Below, piece after piece: positions 36,088 to 48,541 of a stretch of DNA of 64,000 nt; the first letter of the stretch is position 1, and every line of letters starts with the position of its first letter. The position numbers were made by a program, and so were the translations under genes. Below the pieces are notes generated by a model. The model was not told the origin of the DNA. It saw only the letters and a list, made by a program, of their open reading frames with translations, and ran no database searches. Source of the stretch: Straminergon stramineum (Eukaryota > Streptophyta > Bryopsida > Hypnales > Calliergonaceae); the NCBI GenBank assembly GCA_963920665.1, contig OY987265.1, forward strand, positions 36,399,001-36,463,000. The letters run 5' to 3'.

Positions 36088-36729
36088 GGAAATCAGCGCA
36101 ATTGTTCCCAACCTTATCATTCTCATAATCAGAGAGGCAGCAGCATGATTCCTATGTCAGAAATGCCCAGAGTAGAACAAAGAAAGATCACACTCACAAT
36201 GAGCAAATGCGCCTTGGGCCACCTTATGTGCTAGACAGATTACACCGTGTTTGCACAATTCATACCAGATTCATGTAAAATTAGGCCTCAGAAACTTCCC
36301 TCGTGGCAAGGTAAAATAGGGACATTGTTTAACAACAGGGAGCATCGACAAGCTTACAGTTGGTGACACCGCTCAGTCCACAGATGCAAGCCAGTTAACT
36401 ATAAAACTGAGCTTCAGTAGATCCACATGGAGAACTACTAGTGTTCTTTTTTTCTGATCACAAAATTACTCTCCTTTTCCTGAAATGCATGATACCTTTG
36501 TCAAATATAAGTTCGTTCTTCACCCAGAATTAAAAATCCTGGACTGAACGGTAGAAGCCCCCACCAAACTGGATGCCAAGCCCACCATAGCCAAGACTAT
36601 ACACACCGAACAATGACATGCAAGTGAGCCTTATAGCCCAGAAGGAGGCAAATTTCAATCAGCCCGTAATCAATCTTCAATGGTAAGTAACCAGTGGCCA
36701 GGGATTGCTGAGCCCTCGCCATAGCCAAC
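36088..36729. other. Spacer between HET gene and chalcone-isomerase-like gene
   Basis: No gene seen. It should hold the HET 3' UTR and the promoter of the next gene. GC content falls to AT-rich and rises again near 36700. Confidence 0.5.
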
Positions 36730-38581
36730 ATGAACGCAGTGCCGACGCCAGGCTCCCCGCGGCCGTTCTCGACGTTCTTCGGAGGCGTCGGGAGGCCTTT
36801 CAAAGCTTCGCCATCTTCGCAGAGATGGAAAGCAGCGGTGGGTTTGGGACTTGGGCTGTGAGCCTTGCCGTTGCGTTGTCGATGCCCGAGCTGGAGCCCC
36901 ACAGGAAAGCCATGGCGGACTGGCTGTGGGATTCGGTGGTTGCTGAGGGGAAGTACTATGCGGTGTCACCGTTTGCATCGATGTCGCTTGCAGCTGCTGG
37001 TCAACTTCAGGATGTAAGGTTTCCTCTGATTGTCCTTTGGGATGGCCATTGCCATTCTGCATGCATGGCGACGCGGAGCAATGTATGGTGCTAGTTGTAT
37101 CGTAGGATTCTGCGCAAGGGAGTTTCTTGTGGGTTCAGGCCATTACTGACCAATGTTGTTGGTCACAGTGGTTATGCACTGCAGAATGGGAAAAGTTGTT
37201 GTTCAGATCAATCATGTGGTTAATGAGTATGTTTTTGTACAATGTGGTTACCCTTAAGCCTGAGTGAGAGCTGTAAATAGAGAGTGGAGAAGTCTGTTGC
37301 AACCCTGAGTCCATCGTACAATGTGCCTCGTGCAACATGACTTCAAGCGTAGGAATTCTTCCCGTGTTGGAGATTCTTTGTACGACTAGGCCGTTACGCT
37401 GTGCAAATCTTTCTTGCTACTCGAATGTCGGCATCACAGTCCGAACAGGTTTCCGATGTTTATAGGAAGGAGGGTTCCGTATTTGGCCGAAGCGAGGCAC
37501 AGTGACCTCGTGCAGGTGTAAAACTTGACTGCACAAAGGGTTTAATCACAAAACCTCAATTATTCTGGGTTTTTTGAGGGGCTTCAACCACGATTGCTAT
37601 CGATTTTTTAAAGAATTGTATCATTTTCTTTTCCTTGTTATATTCATATCTGGAAATTTGGTGTGTTACGCAAGTGGGGATTATATTCTCAGAGTAGGCT
37701 GACTGTCTTTGTTGGGGAAGGCAGTGATTATCATCAGTATTTGTACCTTATTGAAGGTCCTATCGATGTTGCGTATAATGGGGTATAGTACTTTTACATG
37801 CCCTGTGGACATGGGAATCGCCTTGGTCTTGAATTTGGGGACTGGAGCAGACCTACTGCTCGGCTCGGAGAACTGAATTTAGCAATGTCTGACGGTTGCA
37901 ATTCATTACATGTGTCTCCAGGTTGTGGAATGTGGAATTAAAAACAGGGCTGACCTTTCCAGGTGCTTTGGATGAGAAACGGGTGCTCACTGGCACAGGA
38001 CTGCGTAGAAAGTCCATTTTCGGATTGAAGAAGATCACCGTCTATGCATATGGTATATTTTCTAACAGCTAAGAGATTAGTTATTGGGGTGTGTTTCTGT
38101 ACTGTGGCCCATGGCACTTCCTGTTTTGAAATTCCATCAAAAGTTAGTTGCAGGAGAAATGTGTTGAGTATAGACACTTAGGATGAGACAAGGCTTCTAC
38201 ACTCGGGATCACAATATATCTGAGTCCTCAGACAATCTTGTCTGGCTAACTTCTTTTGGTCAGAAGCAGCTCCATAGGAGGAATCACGGGAGTCCCTTTA
38301 CTTAATTCAACCTGCATGTGCTCACAGGAGTATATGCTGACCCTGCAAGTTTGAAAGGTGAACTTGGTGACAAGTACGGGAAACTGGACTCTGAAGATGT
38401 AAAGAAGGATGAGGAACTTTTGAAGGATGTGATGGAGAAAGATGTGGCCCTCACAGTTCGACTTGTTATTGCATATGAACACCTGAAGATAGGCAGTGTG
38501 CGCAGTGCCTTTGAAGAATCAGTGGGCAGTCGAATCAAGAAGTTTGGTAATGGCACAAATAGTGATCTACTAAAGAGGTGA
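36730..38581 (+). pseudogene. Chalcone-isomerase-like (FAP type) gene, partial
   Basis: Three exons match the plastid fatty-acid-binding, chalcone-isomerase-fold family. Exon 1 is 36730-37013: an N-terminal region with ASPSSQRWKAAVGLGLG, then VSLAVALSMPELEPHRKAMA in another frame (break near 36853-36858), ending at GTAAGG. Exon 2 is 37922-38052, with KTGLTFPGALDEKR and GLRRKSIFGLKKITVYAYG. Exon 3 is 38328-38577, with GVYADPASL and SVRSAFEESVGSRIKKFG. The exon 2-3 junction is in phase; a second frame problem exists at the start of exon 2. Exon 3 runs into either a TGA or an AG/GTGACT donor, but the expected last exon (LL..SILDLYIGE-type end) was not found. It is either a truncated pseudogene or a gene with assembly errors and a distant last exon. 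Confidence 0.78.
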
Positions 38582-39138
38582 CTCACTCCTATCCTGAACC
38601 CCCTGCTCATCACAATGAAGCAAAATGTCAACTGCCCTCAGACCAATTTTGTCTTTGTTGACCTGTTCCCAGAGTTCTTCATATGTGTGTTAATGTCACA
38701 ATTATAAAAATACAGAAATGGATCAGGGGACACTACTTCCTCTAGATTTTCATTGAAAGGACACCCCTGAGCCGGTTCTTTGAATAGCATCTTCGTTTTG
38801 TGCTAAGAAATAAGGGTTGTATCTTTTTTCATCAAAGGAGAAACATGGGCCACTTCACCCCCGCCTGCTACAACTAAACTAAATTAAACTTTGGCCACCT
38901 GAATGAACAGTTGCTGAATTGCTGCATGAGCTTGAGTTGGTTCTATTGAATTCATCCTTGAATTGACAGCTTGTTGGGAATGTGCAAAGCCTGACACAAA
39001 ACAGATGAGGTTATTTGTCACATGAGGTTACAGGCTCTGAACCGAGCAGCTCAATTGGGCCAAGAGTGGAGCCGCTGAAGGGATGTCATGGTAAGAGCGA
39101 CCACGTCTTTGCGTGCCAATTCGACTCACTGTACTTAC
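38582..39138. other. No gene recognised
   Basis: Sequence between the two convergent genes. I searched for the last exon of the chalcone-isomerase-like gene here and did not find it. Confidence 0.45.
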
Positions 39139-42100
39139 TGAGGAACTCTTCATCTTCCTCTCGTGGTCCGTCCGTATAGACTCCTAGCTCTCCTAGCAAT
39201 GCAACAGGGGCGACTTCTGCATGGCTTCTATCATCCAACTCACCATCCGAGTAAGCATCCCCTGATGACACGAAGTCCCACAGGTCGGGCTTCCATTCAT
39301 CTTCGGAGGATGCATGTCCATCGCTTACTCGACGTTTTGATTGAGTCGACTATAGGAAACAAACAAGAAGATTAGTCCAACGGTGTTCTGACCTCGTAAA
39401 TGTAAACATGAGCGTACTGTACATGACAAGATTCTCTAATCTCATCTCCTTCCTACGTTAACAAAGCAGTGAACAACAGAGGGACCAGTAATGCAAACAA
39501 GCATTATCCATGATCCCCATCACAAAACATGCTGCTAGAAGTTACCAATAACGCACTTCGTCTAACATACAAGAACTACCAAATACAAAAAGTAAAAGAA
39601 AGCATCATCCGAGCTTGAGATTGATGACCCACACAAAAAAAGTAACCCACATGGACGTGATGACTTAGAGGTTTCTTTCCAGCCAAAACGTTATACGCAA
39701 AATTTGGGCGATTACAGCATCCGATGTGATTTACGAAACGTTGTTCTACAGAGAATGCGTTACCCCTATATCGATGAATCATCTATATAATAGACAGCTA
39801 CCTAGCTCAGCTTGCAAAATCGAACCAAACCTCTGACCTTGGTATTGGTGAACTCAAAGAGAGAAAAATAGCTTACCTCATGACTTGAATACTATGATTC
39901 TTATCCAAATAACCTCTACAGTCTCAGAGGGTGGTGCTCAGTCCTACTATGTGTATCCAATAAATGAAGAGTCATGACGGACCTCCCCAATCAGGTACAT
40001 TTCAAAATGTACACACAAAGTAGATTCAATGAAGGCGTAGGTGAGTGTCGACCTGTGCCGAACGAAGCATGCCAGTGTGTACTGTTACAAACCAGTGTTC
40101 AAGAAAATGAACTGGGTCAATCTGTTACTGATCGAAGAATTGCCTTGGTCACGGAATTCACATGAAAAAGTGTGTACTATAGCTTCGAGATGATGAAAGC
40201 GTGGAAGCTTTCATGTGGTTGCCACCAGATGCACAGCAGGAGACATGCCGTGACCAGCGATGGAAGTAGAACATTATTTTTGCTTTTCCGGAATAGATCC
40301 ATCAACGTGATGAGTAGTAAGAATAAATATTTTCCACGCTATTCAAGCTTGTGAAAACATGAGGTTCAAAATCTAGGATTTGAACCATAGAAAATAGTAA
40401 ATATAAATCAAATGTATAAATTATAAAAGTACCTTAAGAAGAGGGAAACTAAAAAGAAACTATTTATTGGTGGTTAGTTTGTATTTTACCATTCTTTCTA
40501 CTTGAAGCTAAGTTTCTTTTGTGCCCCCCAAAAAGATATCCCAAAAAATCCAGAGAAGAAATATGATTCAAGTATGATCTTTTGTATGATTGCTATCCAT
40601 AAATATCCTCCAATGAACTCTTGTATGTGTCACTCAAACAAATTGAAACTACACTCTAGTTAAGTACTAAGAATTACTAAAAGATAAAAAGAAATTATAA
40701 TTTTTTTTCCATGTCACAAACAAAAAATATGAAAATGGCAATCTCTAACAATTTGTATAAAAAAACATTCTATAACTCTTACTATGTCTATGCCATACTT
40801 GGAAGGTAGGTTTAGCATTCTATTCAAAATAATTATTTATCCTAAACTAACCTAAACTAGAAATTTTATGTCAATTTTTCACAATATTCCTTTTTGTCCC
40901 TACAAGAGATAATATTTTTGCAAAATAAATTTCCAATTTCATTTGGGTATCCATTTTTAGAAATATTACTTTTTGCCAACCTTGACGACCAAGTAAGGTA
41001 TTCAATTTTGACAGCAGACACCCTCTTCTACATAGCTAATTGCAATTTAACTAATTGTGTTATCGCTTACTAACCTTCGAAGTGCAACAAGAAACTCCAA
41101 CCTTGACATATCTTCCATTTCTTTGGTTTGTTGAGTGTAATTTTCCACTTGCAATAGTGATTCAAAATATCAATTTTGGAGGAATATAATATAGTTTATT
41201 ATTAGTCATTTAGGACATCATCTAAAAAAAATGTAATGATAAATTAAGTTCTATTATTAATAACTATGTAAATACAGTAGGATATCCTCTCTTACAATTT
41301 GTTCAATAAAAAACTTCAATAAAACTTTAGTAAAGTCCTTGTCGAACTGAAATAAACTGAGACGATAAAAATTCCTAAAAATCCATTCAAGCTAAAGGGA
41401 ATCACTACAACTGCAAAATAACATACTCAAATGCTTATTGATGCAATTTGTTAAGTTTTTATGAATCTATGAAATTTTCTTATAAATTTTTGACTAAAAA
41501 TTTCATGTAAAACCTCAAAAAAATAAAATAAAATAATATTTGTGGAGTTGAGAATTGTACCTTGAAATTGATGACGGTTCTAGGGCCCCAATATTTGAGA
41601 GCTGCAAGATCATATGCTTTTGTAGTAGATAGTTCGTTTTCATAAGCACCAAGATATACTAAAAATCACCACAACAATGAGTCAATTCAATAAAAACTCT
41701 AGTTAGGTAAGTGAAACTTGAACTCCTATTATTAGTCCAATTCCAAAGATCCGTAAGCATAATCATCAAGCCTTCTCTAATTAGAACAAGTAAAAGTTGG
41801 TGACTGTTGTTGTGTAGGAAAAAAAATTGTGAGAAATTGCCATTTATAGATAAATTGACCAAAATGAAAAATGAAAACTTATTTTTTATTTTTTCAACTG
41901 TACAAAGACATAAAGATTTTGCTATTCTTCTTCTAACTTCTTCAAGTAAGATATGTATTCCCCAAACCAACAATGCACCCCAAACCAACATTATTAGGTT
42001 TTCTTGTTGTACATCTAATGTGCCTAAATGTAGGATTGAAGTTCATAGTGTTAGTTTTCTTAATTTTCTAGTTAGGGGGGTCCTTACCTTACCACAACGC

Positions 42101-42980
42101 AAGATCCCCAACATGTGAAAATTAGAATCAAAGTGTCTTTGACAACGTACAAGCTCAATTATGTTAATTACAACTCAAAATGAATATAACTATGGTTGTG
42201 GACGCCAAAGCTAAGTACCTTGTCTCCTCTTCTTCTTTTGTTTGACATTGTATGCACTCTTATCCTACAAATGAGCTTCAAAACAATCTATCACACGGTG
42301 CCTACACAAGCAAGCGAGAAAAATACCCACCCAAGCACAAATTAAATTAACCCGCCTCAACTTGCTTCATTTCCTACATTAAACCTGCATAGATCAAAAG
42401 CTCAAAATGCCACTTACAAGCATTTGACATTTGTGCTAATTTAAAGCGCTCTAACTTTCATTGTTGTCCCCAAAACTGATCCACAACTCTTTGAACCACT
42501 TGTTGATGTCAAAACAAATGAATATAAACAACTAGAAATGTCTATACATGTATGTAATATTATTACCCTCTCAGTTAGTTGAAGTTAACATGGTTATCCT
42601 AATCTCTTTCTGTGAATGTTTCTTTTTTCCAAAAGGGATTTTACTTTGCAAGCAGGTTAGTACTGGTACTCATGACCAAATGCATCACAAAACTAGACAC
42701 TTTTGAAGTTACATAATTAGAGCAAAAAGTAAAGAAAAATGTACTTGGTGACACCTTGGAATCTGGAGCTTTTCTTCACCCCCAAGTTTGTTGCAGCAAC
42801 AACATGAGCAGGAACAACTGGAGCTACATTTGAAGTAAAACGAGAAGTCCTAGTTGTGAGACTTTGGAGCTTCCTTGTCAGAGGATTGGATCCACCATGC
42901 TCACTGTGAGGATTGGGCACTAAAGATGATGCACTTGCTGTGGTGGCAGTTGCATCTTCACGTTGACGTGTAAACAACAT
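39139..42980 (-). pseudogene. AP2-type (ANT/WRI1-like) transcription factor, decayed
   Basis: Exon 1, 42980-42745, encodes MLFTRQREDATATT and ends KKSSRFQGVTK. Exon 2, 42301-42219, gives FEAHL, a stop, then DKSAYNVKQKKKRRQ. Exon 3, 41658-41561, gives VYLGAYENE and [13 protein letters not shown]. Exon 4, 41147-41075, gives ENYTQQTKEMEDMSRLEF and VALRR. Exons 1-3 join in phase through good splice sites. Together they form the first AP2 repeat and the linker of double-AP2 factors. The conserved Trp of HLWD is TAG, RWTGR is lost, and exon 4 is out of phase by one base. A probable late exon, 39349-39139, is acidic with a KRR cluster (EDEWKPDLWDFVSSG). The second AP2 repeat was not found, unless 39782-39660 holds a remnant. 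A DNA-binding product is not expected. Confidence 0.8.
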
Positions 42981-43557
42981 GATGGTGAACTTGTAGAATT
43001 TTGCTTCTAGAGGAAAAACAAAATACATGAGAAATAAAAATAAAATATGAGTGTAATATGCACGTTGGCCAATGCAACTTAAGTTAAGTCATTACAACTT
43101 TTCAACCCAAAGATGAACTATTGTTTGAAGAATCACTACAAGTACCAAAGACACTTCAAGTCTTAAAAGTCATTTTTGGAAGTACAAAAGTGTCACTTAA
43201 GCTTGAGATAGATGTTCTTCTTATTTTGAAGAGTTAACACAAGGTTAATCTACTTGTGATGTGATAGTTGTTAAGAGAGAATTATCTCCAACCATTTTGG
43301 TTGGTGTACATGAAGAGGTTATTCAATAAGTGTCTCATGTTTGACCCAAAGGTAGAATGGGGGATGCTTTAGCTAGTACATACCTTGGTTAGAAAGTGGA
43401 AAAGTATTGCAATGAGGTTATGGAGAATGGATGAGTATGGTTAGGATATTTCATGGATTCAATTATGGGAGTGGTTGATTATTTTCAATTTTGCATTTGT
43501 AGAATAGTTGTTGAGAAAGAAAATAATTTATTCAAGAATCCAATAAATACCTTAACA
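42965..43557. repeat. Tandem duplication unit 1 (5' flank of AP2 gene)
   Basis: This unit contains the AP2 start codon region and upstream DNA. It matches 43603-44096 at high identity over most of its length (for example TGCACGTTGGCCAATGCAAC at about 43060). It differs from unit 2 by local insertions and deletions. Confidence 0.8.
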
Positions 43558-43602
43558 ACACCAAAGACAATGTACTTGATGTTGCAACTGGAGCTTGAAG
43601 TT

Positions 43603-44096
43603 GACATGTAAACAACATGATGGGAAACTTGTAGAATTTTGCTCCTCAAGGAAAAACAAAATGCATGAGAAATAAGAAAAATATGAGTGTAATATGCACG
43701 TTGGCCAGTGCAACTTAAGTTAAGTTATTACAACTTTTCAACCTAAAGATGAACTATTGTTTGAAGAGTAAATACAAGTACCAAAGACACTTCAAGTCTT
43801 AAAAGTCATTTTTGGAAGTACAAAGGTAGGATGAGGGGTGCCTTAGCTAATACATCCCTTGGTTAGAAAGGAGACTCTATATGAAATTGAAGTAGGGAGA
43901 TAAAGAGGGGGGAGGAGCATTTTGGGGATGTAGTGGAAAAGTATTGTAATGAGGTTATGGAGAATGAATGAGTATGGTTAGGATCTTTCATGGATTTAAT
44001 TGTGGGATTGGTTGATTATTTTCAATTTTCAATTTATAGAATAGTTTTTTAGAAAGAAAATAATTTCTTATCAAGAATCCAATAAATACCTTAACA
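43603..44096. repeat. Tandem duplication unit 2
   Basis: This is the second copy, offset about 638 bp. Just before it, 43569-43602 looks like a shrunken remnant of AP2 exon 1 (AATGTACTTG ... TTGACATG), so the duplication probably included that exon, most of which was later lost. Confidence 0.75.
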
Positions 44097-45241
44097 TTCT
44101 TGAAATGTTTGCCAAAGGACCCTTTGTTTGTTATACCTTATGGTCCTAATTTTAGATAAGACATGTAGTCTATTGAATTGAGGAAATCAAAATAAAACAC
44201 TTGGTAAGGGAAGATTTATCATCCAAAGAAATTTGGAATCATACAAGTGCTATTATTGATCAAATCGTCACAGATGCACCCATCCATCATCATTCCCTTC
44301 TAGACTTTTCATTGCAAAGTTCTTGAATGAAATACTTTCTCTAAATCATGCTATTGTAATACATGCTACAATGCTATTGTTGAAAAGATACCAAATTTTT
44401 CCTTTTCAAAAATGTTATGATAGACAATAGTATGTTTAAATCCTTTTCTAATAATCAATTAGATTTCAACAAAATCTAAAGGATTGTAACCTTTGCATTT
44501 TGAGCCTCAACAACTTAGAAAATAACCACTTTGGATCAAGGTTCTTGGATGGAAGAATTTATAAGAAATAACAATTGTAATCATAGGTTCTTAATTCACC
44601 TTCATTTAGAACACATAAAAAAATTAAATTTGAAAATTTCTTTACCATTTGTGAGATCTATATGATTAGAGTACAAAGTGAATTTTTTTCCACTCTTTGC
44701 CCATGGATGTATCTTACTTCAAAATTCAAGAAACATTAGAATATGCGGAATAGAGTTTAAGATTTTTAGTACAATGTAGATGCTAGGGTTAAAAATTAAC
44801 ACCCCAAAAATCAAAACTTGAATTGTCTTTGTGGAAGATTTTGTGGAAGATACCCTAAATTACCGTGATTCATTTGAAAAGAGCAAACATTGAGAAATAT
44901 TCATAAATTTACCAAAATTTCAAAAAATAGTTACTCTAAAATCCAAATAGTAGATTGTTGTATTAAGGTATTATAAAGTTGGTGGGACATAAAATGGAAA
45001 AAAGTTTCAAAACATGATTGTTATGGCCTAAATGTTCAATTTTTTGACATGGTTCTCAAGGAATATTTGAGGTGCTGTAAGTGCCAATTTACCCACCCTT
45101 GGTAAATAGTGAACAAAACTAGGTTATGGGTTTTGGCTAAGTGAATCCTACATTTGGGTGTCTAAGCATGGTCTGTTGTGCCTTTCAAGCAATGAATCCT
45201 TTTTCTAAGTGCCTAAGTGATCCTAAATTTGCAAGATTTTC
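44097..45241. other. No gene recognised
   Basis: AT-rich sequence with no ORF, repeat or RNA gene that I can support. Confidence 0.5.
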
Positions 45242-45260
45242 TTAACCCCTAAATGCCCAA
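45242..45260 (+). repeat. Orphan TTAA-type element end
   Basis: TTAACCCCTAAATGCCCAAG matches the left end of the element at 3089 closely. No right end was found downstream, so it is probably a truncated copy. It is followed by 1.3 kb without a recognisable gene (45261-46600). Confidence 0.4.
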
Positions 45261-46619
45261 GTCTTTTCAAGGGTGTTTTGACTATGAAAAAAAAACATTG
45301 GCTTGTAGTTATCCTCAATGAAGCAAATTGTTTTTTTTTCCAAATCTAACCATATAGATGTTAATAGAGCTTGTTTATTAGTATGCACAACAATTTTGAG
45401 TGTAAAATTTCCTAGGAGTTGTGAGATTATACCAAAGGAGATATACATTTTTCATTTTTAGTACATTTTCTTTGTCCGCAATGTTTCAAAAATTTGCATA
45501 TATATGTTTTGGGGGATTGGAGGTAACATGACCAACTTCAAAGAGTGTTAGCACACTAAAATGCACTTCCAAAAAACTTAATTTATTGATAATTTCAATG
45601 GTGAAAATCATGAAAAGACTTTAAACTTTTCATTGGGAACATTTTCAAAGCAAATAGATAAGTACAATTTCTTAGATCTCAAATCAAATGAAATTGCCAA
45701 GCTTTGCATAAAGACGGGAAATGAGCCTAATTCTCTAATTCAAAAAGATTCAAAATTTTTAGGAATGGGTCAAAAGACTTACTCCTACCTAGATTTAGAG
45801 TTTGGCCCTAATCGGGGATTCCCACAAAATTCTCATCCAAGCCTCACCTAAACTTCATCCGCTAATTTCACCTAACCTATAATTTGGACTTAACTTTTCT
45901 TTTCAACCCTGGACCCTAATCAATGGCCCCCTTCTAATCTCTTTGATTCGTGGTCAATTCCTAGGTCTAACTATTCTTCATCTAAATCGACCCTAAACTT
46001 CATTCGGCAATAATTTCCTTGTTTTTGACCTAATTTGGGCGTGCCTTAGGTTTTTCGAAAGCTACGTTCCTACTCTTTAAGTTTCCACCCTAAGAAGAAA
46101 CTTGAACTATAGTCCTAAGGGTCTGACCTAGGGGTGGGCCTCGACTGTAGTTACTAATTTTTAATTAGGGGCCTTGGAAGAATTGGGAAAGGTTTAACTC
46201 ATACCTCGGAACTTAAATTGTTGATCGTGCCCACTAGAAGCTCTCCCTCCTCTACCATCAACTCTCGTGTCATTATACAATGAACCATTGTTCTACTCAT
46301 AAAATAATTCAATACAAGGTTGTTTATTTCCATTGGGGTTGTCTCCTTCCTCTCCTTCCCTCCTCTTTTCTTTACACTCTATTCCTCCTACATACTATAG
46401 TGGCCCAACTATCCTTGTTCCTACCTATGAAACTAATCTTAAGGACGTGTCATACCATCCCCCAAGGTTGAGCTACTTCTTACATCCTAAGTCCTATGTC
46501 TCATGCTTAATCTTGTGGTGATCACCTATTTTTAATCTAAGGGCTTCAGTAAGTCTTGGGGATTTCACCCCTACCTTATCTACTTTCCCTTCCTCTCTTC
46601 AAATTTTCTTTCTCCTTGT

Positions 46620-47350
46620 TATTCTCTCATTCTTCCAGCCTTCTGCCATCTCCGCTTTTTTTTTTTTTTGCTCTTGTGTCGGTTGTAGGAGACAGAGCGT
46701 TGGACTCCCTGCTCTAATTAAGGTGTTAGTACAAGGGTTGTATTCTTTTCTCTAAACTATATAGTTGTTGCTTCCCCCTCCCCCTTTCTTGTTCTTCATC
46801 GAACCCCTCTCTTGGCTCGGCCCTCCCTAGACCCAATAGTTGCTAGACCTTGTCCCCCTCCTGTATTTGATTGAACCCTTCCCTTACCCCGCCCCCCTTT
46901 CCCTTACCCTGCCCTTTCCTGGACTTCGGTAGTCACTAGACCTTGATAGTGACTGAACCCTTCTTTTACTCATCCACCTCGACCCCTCTCCTTTACCCTG
47001 CCTTTCCTTGGACTCTAGCAGTTGTTGGACCTCGGTAGCCGTTGGACCCTTCTCTTACTTGCCCACCTCGCCCCCTCTTGTGTTTAATTAAACCTCTCCT
47101 TTACCCAACACTCTCGTACCCCCTTTCCCTTACCCCGCCTTTCTCTACACTTCGATAGTTGCTGGACCCTTCTTTTACCCTGCCCACTCCAACCCCTTTC
47201 ATGTTTGACTGAACCCCTCCCACACCCGGCACTCTCGTGCCTCTTTTCCCTTACTCGACGCTCCCACCCTCCTTTTCGTATTGGACTAAACCCTTCCCTT
47301 ACCCTGCCCTTCTCTAGACTCTGGTAGTCGTTAAATCCAATCCGGCCTTG
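46620..47350. repeat. C-rich degenerate repeat tract
   Basis: Pyrimidine-rich sequence with irregularly recurring blocks such as GGACTCTAGCAGTTGTTGGACC and CCCTTACCCTGCCC, near 46830, 46921, 47012, 47147 and 47313. Spacing is about 90 to 165 bp. It looks like a decayed minisatellite. No coding signal. Confidence 0.5.
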
Positions 47351-47723
47351 CCCCAATGGTACCTAGCCTTAGGTGGGGTCATGGTATTGAGGTGCTAGGA
47401 TTGGGTTGGTCTGCTAGGGCTAGGCTGGATTTCTGGGCCTTGGTTGGGGGTTATGGGAGTTTTTTTTTCATTTATGGTTGACTTTGCACTAGACCTCTAG
47501 GGGAGATTGAGAGGCACCATCTCTAATTTTAATGGGTTGTGTAGTTAGTCTTGTAGGAGCAAAGGGCTTCCCTTCACCTTTCCCTATATACTTCTTACCA
47601 TGGTCTTGACCTCTACTTCTTACTTTTAGGGACCTAAACCTTGGTTTTTTCCTAATGCGTTTTAGAAACTAAACCTTGTGAGGAAAGGGACCATTGGAGC
47701 TCGTGGTTCTCCCATGGGGTGGT

Positions 47724-47845
47724 TTTAATACACCACTAAGACTTTGCATCCCAAGGGGGTTCAAAGCTTTGCCATGGTTCCCTCTTTTAATACACCGCTA
47801 AGGCTTTTGGCCCTAGGGGGGTCCAGAGCTTCACTGTCATGGCGG
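47724..47845. repeat. Direct duplication of about 62 bp
   Basis: TTTTAATACACCACTAAG at 47724 recurs at 47786 as TTTTAATACACCGCTAAG, with similar sequence following each copy (CCCAAGGGGG / CCCTAGGGGG, then AGAGCTT-like and CATGG). Confidence 0.6.
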
Positions 47846-47994
47846 GACCCATTAACCCAGGGTTGATGAAAGTGAGTGTCCTAGGCAAAATCGTGTCCAA
47901 AAATTGGCCGTCCGACCGTCCGAATGCATGGACTCCACGAACGCTGCGTCTTCGATGGATAAAAAACATTGTCCGCAAATTTACCCTGGATAAA

Positions 47995-48170
47995 TGCAGT
48001 CGGGTAGATGGGCGGTTAGACGGACGGGTGGACAGGCGGACGGACAATGCGGACAGGTGGTCAAGCAGTCAGACAATGCGGACACAAGGAGGGTGAGACA
48101 AGCGATTGGGCAAACGAGTGATTTAGGCAAATAGGCTGACCAGTCAAGTGGATGGGTGGATGAGCGGGGT
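47995..48170 (+). repeat. GGACGG array, left flank of RING pseudogene
   Basis: Imperfect repeats of GGACGG/GGACAGG occur here. GACAGGCGGACGGACAATGC (near 48024) is nearly the reverse complement of sequence near 50436-50460, so the two arrays are inverted about the RING pseudogene. Confidence 0.6.
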
Positions 48171-48541
48171 AGACCACGTTCAATGCTTCAAGAGAGGTGG
48201 GAAAAAATATGGATTTATGGATGGAATTAGGAGATTTCAGAAAATTATGGTTTTGTCAAAGGGTCTTATAATTTAAAACTTCTAGATGAGCATGAAAAAA
48301 ATATACTTGACAAAAAGGTGTCCTTCATAATAGCATGAATTTAAAAGAAAGAAAAACAAATGATTAATTCAAAGATATATATATATAAATATTTGGATAT
48401 ATTTAGAACTTCAAAACAAATCAAAATTCATCATGAGTACAATGAATTACTAGTAGTACTCAACCCTTATAACATTCAAGCCACACTCGGTATACTTCTA
48501 TACTATTAAACATAATAGAATAAGGAAAGCCTCTCTTACAT

